Shown here piece by piece: positions 35,588 through 43,131 of a stretch of DNA of 44,890 nucleotides. Every line of letters starts with the position of its first letter. The stretch's first letter is position 1. Source of the stretch: DASXRU01 sp039933315 (GTDB lineage: Bacteria; Acidobacteriota; Blastocatellia; Pyrinomonadales; Pyrinomonadaceae); the NCBI GenBank assembly GCA_039933315.1, contig JBDTOI010000013.1:1-44890 (forward strand), written 5' to 3'. The translations under genes were made by a program, and so were the position numbers. Below the pieces are notes generated by a model. That model made no database searches. It saw only the letters and a program-made list of their open reading frames with translations, and was not told the DNA's origin.

Positions 35588-35794
35588 ATGCCTAAGTTAA
35601 AAACACATAAGGGCGCGGCGAAGCGATTTCGCTTAACGGCCACGGGAAAGATCAAACGCGGCCATTCACATGCTCGCCACATTTTGACCAAGAAAACCAA
35701 CAAGCGGAAACGCCTGCTGGATATTGACGCGTTGGTTTCCGAGTCGGATCAGAAGCGCGTTGAACGTATGCTGCCGTATCGAGGAAAACAGTAG
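35588..35794 (+). CDS. rpmI: Large ribosomal subunit protein bL35
   Basis: A 68-residue basic protein with the L35 signature MPKLKTHKGAAKRFRLTATGKIKRGHS and NKRKRLLD. GGGAGGG lies upstream of ATG 35588. It is part of the 50S subunit. It is followed by rplT as in most bacteria, but the preceding gene is the M28 peptidase instead of infC directly. Confidence 0.98.
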   Translation: MPKLKTHKGAAKRFRLTATGKIKRGHSHARHILTKKTNKRKRLLDIDALVSESDQKRVERMLPYRGKQ

Positions 35795-35796
35795 TA

Positions 35797-35840
35797 AGTG
35801 AGTGTTGAGTGATGAGCGATGAGTGGACAGCGAGCTAAGT
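35797..35840. repeat. GAGTGTTGAGTGATGAG direct repeats between rpmI and rplT
   Basis: Short GAGTGNTGAG-type words repeat about four times just after rpmI (within 35797-35830). No inverted partner is visible in the gap. It resembles half of the palindromes found in neighbouring gaps. Confidence 0.45.
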
Positions 35841-35888
35841 CGACAGCTCCTTTTTATTCTTCATCACAGTTACGAAAGGGGATAAGTC

Positions 35889-36272
35889 ATGCCTAGAGCA
35901 AAACGTGGAAATAAGCGCCTGGAAAGACGCAAGAAGATACTGAAACTGGCGAAAGGGTACCGGGGCACTAAATCAAAGCTGTATCGTTCGGCCAAGGAGT
36001 CCGTCGAGCGTGGTTTGAATTTCGCTTATACCGGACGCAAGCTGAGAAAGAGGGACTTTCGCAGCCTGTGGATAGTACGCATCAGCGCGGCCTGTCGGCT
36101 TAACGGGCTCAACTATTCGCAGTTCATGCACGGTTTGAAGCTGGCCGGTATCGAACTCGACCGCAAAATATTGGCTGATTTGGCGGCCAAACAGCCGGAA
36201 GCCTTTAACGAGTTGGCGGTCCAGGTCAAACAGGCGCTGGAGAACAAACCGCAAACCCGCGCCGCGGCTTAA
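35889..36272 (+). CDS. rplT: Large ribosomal subunit protein bL20
   Basis: A 127-residue basic protein with the L20 pattern MPRAKRGNKRLERRKKILKLAKGYRGTKSKLYR, FRSLWIVRISAACRLNGLNYS and LDRKILADLA. AAAGGGG precedes ATG 35889. It binds 23S rRNA early in 50S assembly and in E. coli represses the rpmI-rplT mRNA. The C-terminal ~10 residues (NKPQTRAAA) extend slightly past the usual end. No L20 operator-like RNA could be confirmed in the rpmI upstream region. Confidence 0.98.
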   Translation: MPRAKRGNKRLERRKKILKLAKGYRGTKSKLYRSAKESVERGLNFAYTGRKLRKRDFRSLWIVRISAACRLNGLNYSQFMHGLKLAGIELDRKILADLAAKQPEAFNELAVQVKQALENKPQTRAAA

Positions 36273-36336
36273 CCGATAACGCTTTTTCATTAGTAATTGG
36301 AAGCTTGGAATTAGTTTCGACGGAGGATGAAATCCT

Positions 36337-37053
36337 ATGACTAAAAAATTTGCATGGCTGTTGTTGGGTTTATTGTTTGGGGCCACCGTAGTGCTGGCAC
36401 AAACACCACCAGCCCCACCAGCCAAAGCCCAGACTCCGGCGAAAGAAGCAACCGTCGCGAAGGACATAGCTTCCGGCAAATATGAGGGGCCGGCCAAAGC
36501 GGCGGGTGCGGCTGATACTCAGTTGACACTGGAGTTGAAAAGCGACGCCGGCAAACTATCGGGACGGCTGGTGACTCCGGGAGGTCCAATTGACGTTACC
36601 GATGGCACGCTCACGGACAACAAAGTCTCGCTCAAGCTGGGAGCAGCAGGAAAAGACGGAACGCTGGCTGGTCAGCTGCTGGACGGGAAGCTGGTCGGCG
36701 ATTGGATTAGCGGCACCCAAAAGCGTTCGGTTGAATTAAAGAAGGTGGTGCCTCCGGCCGACATGCCCTCATTGACGGGTGAATGGGTGGCGCTGGCGGA
36801 TGTGCAGGGCGGATTTCCCTTCTCACTAACGCTCAAAGTTGAGGGAGAGAAAGTCACCGGGTCGAGCAGTTCGCAATTGGGCGAGTCCACCATCACCAAC
36901 GGAAGCTGGAAAGATGGACACCTCACTTTCGTGCTCGAATCCGCAAATGCCACCATCGGCATGAGCGCCACCGTAGTGGAAGGCAAGCTGGTGGGAGACT
37001 TTGATTACAACGGACAGGCGCAGGGCAAGTGGGTGGCGACAAAGAAACCCTAG
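36337..37053 (+). CDS. Secreted two-lobed beta-barrel-like protein, unknown function
   Basis: A 238-residue protein with GGAGGA upstream of ATG 36337 and a signal peptide (FAWLLLGLLFGATVVLAQ). A Pro/Ala linker leads into two related halves of about 90 residues. Each half has the form SGKYEG/TGEWV, LTLELKSDAGKLSGRL / LTLKVEGEKVTGSS, a DGTLTDNKVSL / NGSWKDGHLTF strand pair and GQLLDGKLVGDW / ATVVEGKLVGDF. This repeats like a lipocalin- or avidin-type sheet. No enzymatic motif. It sits between rplT and pheS in the translation block, 22 bp before the pheS ATG, so it is probably cotranscribed. Confidence 0.72.
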   Translation: MTKKFAWLLLGLLFGATVVLAQTPPAPPAKAQTPAKEATVAKDIASGKYEGPAKAAGAADTQLTLELKSDAGKLSGRLVTPGGPIDVTDGTLTDNKVSLKLGAAGKDGTLAGQLLDGKLVGDWISGTQKRSVELKKVVPPADMPSLTGEWVALADVQGGFPFSLTLKVEGEKVTGSSSSQLGESTITNGSWKDGHLTFVLESANATIGMSATVVEGKLVGDFDYNGQAQGKWVATKKP

Positions 37054-37075
37054 GGAGGAATCCCAGACTTCCTTC

Positions 37076-38179
37076 ATGACTGACAGCGAAGAGAATCAAC
37101 AGCCAGACTCGCAGGTTGCGGCGGCCTACAAAGCGTTCGAGCAAGACTTCGAACGCTTTGCTGGCTTTCGCACCGCCGTGTCCGAGAAAAGCCTGGCGCT
37201 GCCCGAAGCGGAAAAGCTCGAGCGTGAGTTGGCGGATCTGCGTTCTCGACATACTGGCAAGAAAAGCGCTTTGGCCGGGGCCAAGAAACTGATTGGGCGG
37301 GTAGCTGCTGAGGAGCGGGCCGCCTTCGGTCAATTGGTGCAGGGAACCGAAGCCCGGATACTCCAGGCAATTGGCGAGGCGGAAGAGTCATTAAAGAGAT
37401 TTATCGCCGAGGCGCGCATCGAAGCCGACAGCATTGACGTAACAATGCCCGGCCGGAGAGTTCGCCGTGGCCACCTGCACCCCATCACTCTCCTGCGCGA
37501 GCGTGTTGAAGACATTTTCGTGTCCCTGGGCTATGCCATCGAAGATGACCGTGAGATCGAGACCGATTTTTACAACTTCGATGCGCTGAACATTCCGCAA
37601 GGTCATCCGGCCCGTGCCTGGCAGGACACCTTCTACACGACTGAAGGCCTGGCGCTGCGATCACAGACATCAACTGTTCAGATTCACGCCATGCAGCGGC
37701 GCGGCGCCCCGGTGCGGATGATTGCCCCCGGCCGAGTTTTCCGGCGCGATACGCCTGATCCGACCCACAATCCAATGTTTTTCCAGGTGGAAGGACTCTG
37801 CGTCGATCGCGGTATCACCATGGCCCATCTAAAGGGTACGGTCTCCGAATTCCTGCGACGCATGTTTGGCCCGAACACGCTGACGCGCTTTCGGCCTTCC
37901 TACTTTCCCTTTACCGAGCCCAGCGCTGAGTTCGATTTCAGTTGCTTCAAATGCGGGGGCAAGGGCTGCCGCATCTGCAAAAACTCTGGTTGGATCGAGT
38001 TGGGTGGATCCGGCATGGTGCATCCGAATGTTTTACAGGTGGTCGGTGTGGATCCGGAAGAGTATTCGGGGTTCGCCTTTGGCCTCGGCATTGACCGCAT
38101 GTGCGCGCTGATGTACGGACTCGACGACATACGACTGCTTTTCGAGAACGATCTGCGGTTTCTGAAGCAATTTAGTTAA
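37076..38179 (+). CDS. pheS: Phenylalanyl-tRNA synthetase alpha subunit
   Basis: About 367 residues. ATG 37076 (MTDSEENQQ) is preferred; an upstream in-frame TTG at 37001 would overlap the previous gene by 53 bp. No well-spaced Shine-Dalgarno exists (GGGAGG is 17 nt away), so coupling with the preceding gene is possible. The N-terminal coiled coil (about 20-115) is followed by the class II core: HPITLLRERVEDIFVSLGY, DTFYTTEGLALRSQTSTVQIHAM, FFQVEGLCVDRGITMAHLKG, FRPSYFPFTEPSAEFDFS, and GLGIDRMCALMYGLDDIRLLFEND. A CX2CX4CX2C zinc-knuckle-like segment (CFKCGGKGCRICK) is inserted, as in many bacterial PheS. It charges tRNA-Phe with PheT as a heterotetramer. Confidence 0.97.
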   Translation: MTDSEENQQPDSQVAAAYKAFEQDFERFAGFRTAVSEKSLALPEAEKLERELADLRSRHTGKKSALAGAKKLIGRVAAEERAAFGQLVQGTEARILQAIGEAEESLKRFIAEARIEADSIDVTMPGRRVRRGHLHPITLLRERVEDIFVSLGYAIEDDREIETDFYNFDALNIPQGHPARAWQDTFYTTEGLALRSQTSTVQIHAMQRRGAPVRMIAPGRVFRRDTPDPTHNPMFFQVEGLCVDRGITMAHLKGTVSEFLRRMFGPNTLTRFRPSYFPFTEPSAEFDFSCFKCGGKGCRICKNSGWIELGGSGMVHPNVLQVVGVDPEEYSGFAFGLGIDRMCALMYGLDDIRLLFENDLRFLKQFS

Positions 38180-38183
38180 AGAC

Positions 38184-38255
38184 GTCAGTTGTCAGTCGTT
38201 AGTAGTCAGTTGAAAGACCGAGCAGACAACTGACTACTGACCACTGACGACTGAC
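38184..38255. repeat. 29-bp-arm GTCAGTTGTCAGT palindrome between pheS and pheT
   Basis: Arms 38184-38212 and 38227-38255 are inverted copies with about three mismatches around a 14-nt loop. The units are GTCAGT/ACTGAC words. It occupies almost the whole pheS-pheT gap, and the pheT ATG follows 7 bp later with no Shine-Dalgarno visible. A hairpin here could limit or time pheT initiation. Confidence 0.85.
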
Positions 38256-38262
38256 CATCCCA

Positions 38263-40362
38263 ATGCTCATAAGTTACACATGGCTGAGCGAGCTAACCGG
38301 CACGGCGCTTACCCCGCTGGAGCTTAGGGAACGTCTGACCATGGTCGGACTGGCCATTGACGCGGTGGAGCAAACCAGCGGCGACTCAGTCCTGGATGTC
38401 GAGGTGCCATCCAATCGCCCCGATTGTTTGTCGCATATTGGCGTCGCGCGCGAAGTTGCGGTAATCGAGCGTTCCCCGTTTTCAACTCCGGATTCGCAGG
38501 TCTCGAATACACAGGGCAAAGCAGAAGACTTCACCGCAGTTGAGATTCGCGATCCTGATTTATGTCCCAGGTACTCCGCCTGGATTGTGCGGGGCGTAAC
38601 GATTGGCCCGTCGCCTGATTGGCTATGTAAACGACTGGAGTCCATCGGACAGCGCCCTATCAACAACGTGGCGGACATTACCAACCTGGTGCTGCATGAA
38701 ATGGGGCAACCGCTTCATGCTTTCGATCTGGCACGCCTCGGTGAACATCGCATCGTGGTGCGGCGCGCAAGTCCCAGTGAAAAGATCAAGACGCTGGACG
38801 GCGTTCTACGTGAGCTGGATGGCGAAATGCTGGTTATTGCAGATGCCGAGCGCCCGGTTGCGGTAGCCGGAGTGATGGGTGGCGAGGAGTCAGAGATCTC
38901 CAGTGCGACGAAAGACGTCTTGATCGAGAGTGCTTACTTCAATCCCGCGTCGGTGCGCCGCACCGCACAGAAGCTGGGGTTGCACACCGAAGCGTCACAC
39001 CGGTTCGAACGCGGCGGCGATCCGGAGGGGGTCCTGCGGGCCCAGCTGCGTTGCGTCTCGCTGATTTGTGAGATTGCGGGTGGCACAGCGACTGAGAATC
39101 CACTCGACGTGTACCCGGCGCCTCGCGAGCCACGCACCGTCCAATTCCGAGAGGCGCGGGTGGAAGCGCTTACGGGAGTCTCAGTTGAGTCCTCTGAGAT
39201 GCAGCGCATTCTCCTGCTGCTCGGATTCACATTGGTTGGAGCGGCAAACAATTCACCCAGCCGTTTAAGCGCGAACCCTCAGCAAACTTTCAGGGTTCCC
39301 TCCTGGCGCATCGATGTGGAACGTGAAGAGGATCTGGTTGAAGAGATTGCTCGCCACTTCGGTTATGACAGGATTGCGACCGCCCTGCCTCCTGCCAGTA
39401 GTGCCGGCGAGTATTACCCGGGTGAACTAAAGAAAAGGGCCGTCAGGCGAGCCCTGGCCGCCTTTGGTTTTGACGAGGCAATCAGTTTCAGCTTCATCGA
39501 TTCGTCGCACGATGGCGAATTTGGGCTCATCCCTTCGATGGCAGACGGGGCAGGGAACCCGTTTGTTTCCCTGGCGAACCCGATCACCGAAGACTGGACG
39601 CGCATGCGTCCCACGCTGCTGCCCGGCTTGCTCAATGCCATACGGCATAATCTAAACCATGGCATGCGCGACATCAGCCTGTTCGAAATAGGCAGGGTTT
39701 TCGCGGCGAACCGGAAAGCCAGCGAGATGCCCTATGAGCGCGAGGCGCTGGCCCTTGTGGCCACCGGGGGACGGCCCGAAAGTCGAGCGGGAAGCCCGGC
39801 TGAGCTTGATTTCTTTGACCTGAAGGGCGCGATCGAAACTGTAGTGTCAGCGATGAATCTTCCGGGTCTTGAATTTGAGATGGCCCCCGCCCGCCACCTG
39901 CGGCAGGGACAATCCGCCGTTATCAAAGATAAGAACGGCGTAAGCATCGGCACGATCGGAATGCTGGCGGAAGAGATCGCAACCAGCTACAAGTTTCGTC
40001 AACCTGTTTTTGTTGCTGAGATTGATTTGAGCGCTTTGCTGGAACAGGCAGAGTCTCCGTTGATTTATTCGCCGCTCCCTCGCTTCCCATCAGTGGTGCG
40101 CGACGTATCGCTGTTGCTGGAGAGAAAGGTTACGGTGGACGCTTTATTGAAGGCAGTGGCTGGGCTCGGTATTGAAGATTGCCGCGCAACTGAATTGGTC
40201 GGGGTTTTTTCCGGCCAGAACATCCCCACCGGCAAACGTTCAGTGACATTACGCATGGAATATCGCGCCAACGATCGAACTCTGCGCGATGCCGAAGTTG
40301 ACGAAATGCATTGGGGGATCGTAAAGGTCCTCGAGAAAAAATTCAGCGCTGAGGTGCGTTAG
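38263..40362 (+). CDS. pheT: Phenylalanyl-tRNA synthetase beta subunit, short form
   Basis: A 699-residue protein from ATG 38263. It has the PheT landmarks: MLISYTWLSELTG, DVEVPSNRPDCLSHIGVARE, RPINNVADITNLVLHEMGQPLHAFDLA, VAGVMGGEESEI, HTEASHRFERGGDP, then the B5 domain, class II-like core and the C-terminal ferredoxin-like anticodon domain (LPRFPSVVRDVSLLL, RMEYRANDRTLRDAEVD). Between GLAIDAVEQTSG and DSVLDVEV only a few residues occur, where the ~790-residue form has the EMAP/tRNA-binding domain of ~110 residues. So this is the short PheT lacking that domain, not a truncation of the ends. It acts with PheS. Confidence 0.96.
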   Translation: MLISYTWLSELTGTALTPLELRERLTMVGLAIDAVEQTSGDSVLDVEVPSNRPDCLSHIGVAREVAVIERSPFSTPDSQVSNTQGKAEDFTAVEIRDPDLCPRYSAWIVRGVTIGPSPDWLCKRLESIGQRPINNVADITNLVLHEMGQPLHAFDLARLGEHRIVVRRASPSEKIKTLDGVLRELDGEMLVIADAERPVAVAGVMGGEESEISSATKDVLIESAYFNPASVRRTAQKLGLHTEASHRFERGGDPEGVLRAQLRCVSLICEIAGGTATENPLDVYPAPREPRTVQFREARVEALTGVSVESSEMQRILLLLGFTLVGAANNSPSRLSANPQQTFRVPSWRIDVEREEDLVEEIARHFGYDRIATALPPASSAGEYYPGELKKRAVRRALAAFGFDEAISFSFIDSSHDGEFGLIPSMADGAGNPFVSLANPITEDWTRMRPTLLPGLLNAIRHNLNHGMRDISLFEIGRVFAANRKASEMPYEREALALVATGGRPESRAGSPAELDFFDLKGAIETVVSAMNLPGLEFEMAPARHLRQGQSAVIKDKNGVSIGTIGMLAEEIATSYKFRQPVFVAEIDLSALLEQAESPLIYSPLPRFPSVVRDVSLLLERKVTVDALLKAVAGLGIEDCRATELVGVFSGQNIPTGKRSVTLRMEYRANDRTLRDAEVDEMHWGIVKVLEKKFSAEVR

Positions 40363-40471
40363 AAAAATAAATCACCCCTTATCGTAAGCAGCGTCTTGCG
40401 CTGACGCGAATGAAGTCGCATAATCGCGTAGCTCTCTTCCTGTGAGTGCGGTAAAACTGGAGTCAGGCAAA

Positions 40472-40753
40472 ATGGTTGGATTATCTGGACTGGAAAAGTT
40501 TTCTCATCTCGAAGATAAGATTTACCGTACCATCGAGCTGACCAAAACTCTTCGCCAGGAAAAGGAAGAGCTTGAACGCGAGCTGGCCGCAATTCGGCGC
40601 GACATTGGTAGCCTGCTAAACGAGAAAGAGCGGCTGGAAGGTAATGTTGAACGCCTGTTATCTGAGCGCGACACTATTCGCATGAAGATTGAAGCGATGC
40701 TGGACGCGGTAGCGACTCTTGATCCTGAAATGGCGGAGGCAATGCGTAGATGA
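40472..40753 (+). CDS. ZapB-like coiled-coil protein
   Basis: About 93 residues from ATG 40472 (MVGLSGLEKFSHLEDKIYRTI) with AGG 4 nt upstream; GTG 40442 is a weaker alternative. Residues ~12-80 are a continuous Lys/Glu-rich heptad coiled coil (TKTLRQEKEELERELAAIRRD, LLNEKERLEGNVERLLSERDTI). It overlaps zapA by 4 bp (ATGA), a coupled arrangement typical of a coiled-coil partner encoded next to ZapA. It probably aids Z-ring assembly as ZapB-type proteins do. Function is inferred from position and structure; sequence identity to ZapB is not established. Confidence 0.78.
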   Translation: MVGLSGLEKFSHLEDKIYRTIELTKTLRQEKEELERELAAIRRDIGSLLNEKERLEGNVERLLSERDTIRMKIEAMLDAVATLDPEMAEAMRR

Positions 40754-41130
40754 ATCAAAGCAGCCTGAGCCTCGGCAAAAGCAATATCGATGCAGCGCCG
40801 ACTATTCGCGTCGAAATCTACAATCAAACCTACAATATTCGCTCCGACGGCGACTCCGACTACATTAGCGAGCTGGCTGAGTATGTTGACAGCCGCATGC
40901 GAGAGATTTCCTCCGGCACCCTCACGGTAGACTCCCTAAAAGTAGCAATTCTGGCCGCGCTTTATATTGCCGACGAGTTGCATCGGCTCAAGAACGTCCA
41001 CGAACAAGCCGATGAGCAGCTAGCCTCCCGCAGCGCCGAATGCGCCGAGATGCTGGACCGTTTGCTTAAGGTCCGCAGTACGGTAGAGCGCCAGCAGCCC
41101 AGCGGCGCCGGCAGCATTGCTTTCACGTAA
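40750..41130 (+). CDS. zapA: Cell division protein ZapA
   Basis: A 126-residue protein. The ZapA pattern is TIRVEIYNQTYNIRSDGDSDYISELAEYVDSRMREI, then VDSLKVAILAALYIADELHRLKN and a C-terminal coiled coil. ZapA binds FtsZ and bundles protofilaments at midcell. The start overlaps the preceding stop. The 6S RNA follows downstream, an arrangement also seen in Gammaproteobacteria. Confidence 0.93.
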   Translation: MNQSSLSLGKSNIDAAPTIRVEIYNQTYNIRSDGDSDYISELAEYVDSRMREISSGTLTVDSLKVAILAALYIADELHRLKNVHEQADEQLASRSAECAEMLDRLLKVRSTVERQQPSGAGSIAFT

Positions 41131-41132
41131 GT

Positions 41133-41260
41133 TTAGAGGCTAGAGACTAGAACGTAGAGGCTGGGGAACAGATTCCCGGCCTCTAGTGTTTTGTATTGAG
41201 GCGGGCCAATTTCGGCGTTTCCTCTAGCCTCCAGCCTCTAGTCTCCAGCCTCTAGTTTCC
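41133..41260. repeat. CTAGAGGCTAGAGACTAG palindrome after zapA
   Basis: Short TAGAGGCTAGAGACTAG-type words at 41133-41165 are answered by their complement at 41219-41260 (CCTCTAGCCTCCAGCCTCTAGTCTCC). An internal GGCCTCTAGTG copy lies at about 41179. It lies immediately before the 6S RNA promoter, so it may separate the zapA transcript from the RNA gene. Confidence 0.75.
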
Positions 41261-41272
41261 CATTCGTCCATG

Positions 41273-41281
41273 TGCTAGTAT
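41273..41281 (+). promoter_or_regulatory. Extended -10 promoter of the 6S RNA
   Basis: TGCTAGTAT contains an extended TG and a TAGTAT hexamer (41276-41281), followed 7-8 nt later by the G-rich predicted RNA start. The spacing suits sigma-70-type initiation at about 41288-41290. No clear -35 is present, which an extended -10 tolerates. Confidence 0.6.
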
Positions 41282-41288
41282 CCGTCCC

Positions 41289-41496
41289 GGCAGAGGGAAC
41301 ATGTCTGCCAAGCTCGTCACCGAGCTATGATGATTGAGCCAACGTCGTTGAAAAGGGAGACCGACGCTGTTTTAAGTCTGGTGCGTTTCTTCATCGTTAA
41401 GAAATGCCAATGACCGCGGCGAAAAAAAGGTCACCCACCTGTTTACGCAGGTTCAATTACGACTTCGGAACGGCCGCGCGGATTCCCTCTGACCAC
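41289..41496 (+). ncRNA. ssrS: 6S RNA, regulator of housekeeping RNA polymerase
   Basis: A ~208-nt structured RNA between zapA and ymdB, the place where ssrS lies in many genomes. The closing stem is CAGAGGGA (41291-41298) with TCCCTCTG (41484-41491). Inside are AGCTCG/CGAGCT (41311-41326), GCGTTTCTT/AAGAAATGC (41383-41407) and ACCTG/CAGGT (41437-41452). The order of conserved words matches E. coli 6S RNA as remembered: TGAGCC on the 5' side, TTTTAAG near the apex, a CACCT..CAGGTTCAA hairpin in the 3' half, and a GC-rich CGGCCGCGCGG strand before the closing stem. 6S RNA mimics an open promoter and sequesters sigma-70 RNA polymerase in stationary phase. Exact ends are estimated. A covariance search would settle it. 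Confidence 0.75.
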
Positions 41497-41519
41497 AATT
41501 TCCTAAATCGTGAACACCG

Positions 41520-41560
41520 AACCGTGAATGGAAAGGCTGCCTTCTATTCACGGTTTTCTA
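41520..41560 (+). terminator. Possible intrinsic terminator of the 6S RNA transcript
   Basis: AACCGTGAAT (41520-41529) pairs with ATTCACGGTT (41546-41555), a perfect 10-bp stem, followed by TTCTATTT. The T-run is interrupted, and the CGTGAA words also resemble the repeat at about 31670-31690, so it may be a repeat serving as a terminator. Confidence 0.5.
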
Positions 41561-41585
41561 TTTGAGTTATGCTTACTTCCAAATT

Positions 41586-42368
41586 ATGAAAGTCCTGGTA
41601 ATCGGAGACGTGGTAGGAAAGCCGGGCCGCATGGCCGTTCTGGAGCGCATCCAGGACATTAAGGAGCAGCATGGCATCGACATTGCCATGTTGAATGCCG
41701 AGAACGTTGCTGGCGGCTTTTCCATCACCCCGTCCATTGCCGACCAATTGTTCACGGGTGGGATTGACCTGATGACCTCGGGTAATCATATCTTTGATAA
41801 GCCGGAAGTTATTCCTTACATGGAGAAGCAGCGGCGGCTGATCCGTCCGGCCAATTATCCGCCGGGAACGCCCGGCGCGGGCATGTGGGCCGGCGAAATA
41901 AGGGGCTTTAAGCTGGCCATAATCAATTTACTGGGACGTGTTTTCATGCAGCCTGCGGATGACCCCTTTCGCATCGCTGACGAATTGCTGGCTACGCTGC
42001 CGGACGACGCCAGGGTGCGCATCGTCGATATGCACGCCGAAGCGACTTCCGAGAAGGCCGCCATGGCCTGGTATCTCGATGGTCGTGTGTCAGCGGTGGT
42101 CGGCACGCACACGCACGTGCAAACCGCTGATGAGCGTATCTTCCCCGAGGGCACCGCTTTTATTACCGACCTGGGAATGACCGGAAGTTATTCCGGCGTC
42201 ATTGGCATGAATAAAGCCGACGTAATCGCCCGATTCACTTCGGCCGTGTCGCGCCGCGCGCACCATTCGGCCGGTGAAGTACGCATCTGCGCTGCGATAA
42301 TCGACATTGATGAAGAAAGTGGGCGGTCGCGTTCAATTTCGCGGCTCAACCTTAGCCACGAACAATAA
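41586..42368 (+). CDS. ymdB: YmdB-family metallophosphoesterase (TIGR00282-type)
   Basis: A 260-residue protein from ATG 41586 (MKVLVIGDVVGKPGR); the in-frame TTG at 41562 is less likely. Metal ligands appear in GDVVGKPGR, LNAENVAGGF, TSGNHIFD, DMHAEATSEK and GTHTHVQTADERIFPEGTAFITDLGMTG, the full DR1281/YmdB calcineurin-like set. B. subtilis YmdB has 2',3'-cAMP phosphodiesterase activity and affects biofilm and motility gene expression. rny (RNase Y), commonly just upstream, is not in this window. No Shine-Dalgarno is visible. It follows the 6S RNA by about 90 bp. Confidence 0.93.
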   Translation: MKVLVIGDVVGKPGRMAVLERIQDIKEQHGIDIAMLNAENVAGGFSITPSIADQLFTGGIDLMTSGNHIFDKPEVIPYMEKQRRLIRPANYPPGTPGAGMWAGEIRGFKLAIINLLGRVFMQPADDPFRIADELLATLPDDARVRIVDMHAEATSEKAAMAWYLDGRVSAVVGTHTHVQTADERIFPEGTAFITDLGMTGSYSGVIGMNKADVIARFTSAVSRRAHHSAGEVRICAAIIDIDEESGRSRSISRLNLSHEQ

Positions 42369-42413
42369 CGTGGTAATCAGTGGAGTCGGCAGCGGAGGCG
42401 GATTAAGACAAGG

Positions 42414-42504
42414 ATTTTTCATATTTCATTTTTCATTGAAGGCGGCGCGTTTGAGCCGAAAGCCGGTGTGATTGAAATGAAAAATGAAAAATGAAAAATG
42501 ATAT
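42414..42504. repeat. TTTTTCATTTTTCATT palindrome after ymdB
   Basis: Left arm 42414-42438 (ATTTTTCATATTTCATTTTTC) and right arm 42471-42504 (repeated GAAAAAT words) are inverted, with a loop of about 32 nt containing a GGCGGCGCG..GAGCCG segment. It lies between convergent genes, so it can act as a shared transcript end. Confidence 0.75.
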
Positions 42505-42552
42505 ATGGGATATGGTTTTCTCTTGATTACTTGAGCGATGTATCCGGCGGAG

Positions 42553-43044
42553 TTACTCGGGCGCTGTTTCCGGCGGCACGAGGCCGCCGCTGTGTTGTGG
42601 GGTGATGACTGGCGGCGACAATAGAATCTGAGAGTATCCTTCGGGGAAAGAGCGCACGCGGCCGCTTGCGTCAGTCACCACGTGGCCCGTTTCGCCTTCC
42701 GCAATGACCTGGCCGCTGGCGGCGCGAATGAGCTCGTAACCAAAGCGCAGGGAGCGCTTGCGCAGCTCGGTGATGTGGGTGCGAATCACCAGCTCTTCGT
42801 CATAGTAGGCCGGCGCCTTGTACCGGCAGTAACTCTCCGCTACTACCAGAAAAGCGTTGTCGTCTTCCTCCATGGCCCGGTAGGCAAAACCGCGCGCCCG
42901 GCAAAACTCAGTGCGGCCAATCTCGAACCAAATGAGGTAGTTGGCATGATAGACTACTCCCATCTTGTCGGTTTCGGAGTAACGCACGCGCACGAGCGTC
43001 TCGTGCCATTCGCCAATATGAAGGTCTTCTTCGCTGGGGTTCAT
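42553..43044 (-). CDS. YbgC-type acyl-CoA thioesterase (4HBT family)
   Basis: About 163 residues from ATG 43044 (MNPSEEDLHIGEWHE); the in-frame TTG 43077 would add 11 residues. The hotdog-fold signature is VRVRYSETDKMGVVYHANYLIWFE, with Asp26 and Tyr32-His33 as the catalytic region of the YbgC/FcbJ family. ESYCRYKAPAYYDEELVIRTHI and FGYELIRAASGQVIAEGETGHV follow. E. coli YbgC is linked to the Tol-Pal region and phospholipid metabolism, but no tol genes are here. The C-terminal Pro-rich tail (LSPPVITPQHSGGLVPPETAPE) is unusual. It is divergent from the protease gene with an 87-bp gap. Confidence 0.9.
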   Translation of the reverse strand: MNPSEEDLHIGEWHETLVRVRYSETDKMGVVYHANYLIWFEIGRTEFCRARGFAYRAMEEDDNAFLVVAESYCRYKAPAYYDEELVIRTHITELRKRSLRFGYELIRAASGQVIAEGETGHVVTDASGRVRSFPEGYSQILLSPPVITPQHSGGLVPPETAPE

Positions 43045-43131
43045 CTTTAAGGCAAAGCCGATCGCCACAGATTCCAACCTTTTCCCAAAGGGGTTAGACG
43101 TTTAGCGGACTATAAGAGCGAAAGGTTGACG

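Noticed and set aside
41437..41475. GGTTCAATTAC resembling a tRNA T-arm
   Set aside because: No complementary 5-bp stem, acceptor stem or anticodon arm surrounds it; the segment fits the 3' half of 6S RNA.
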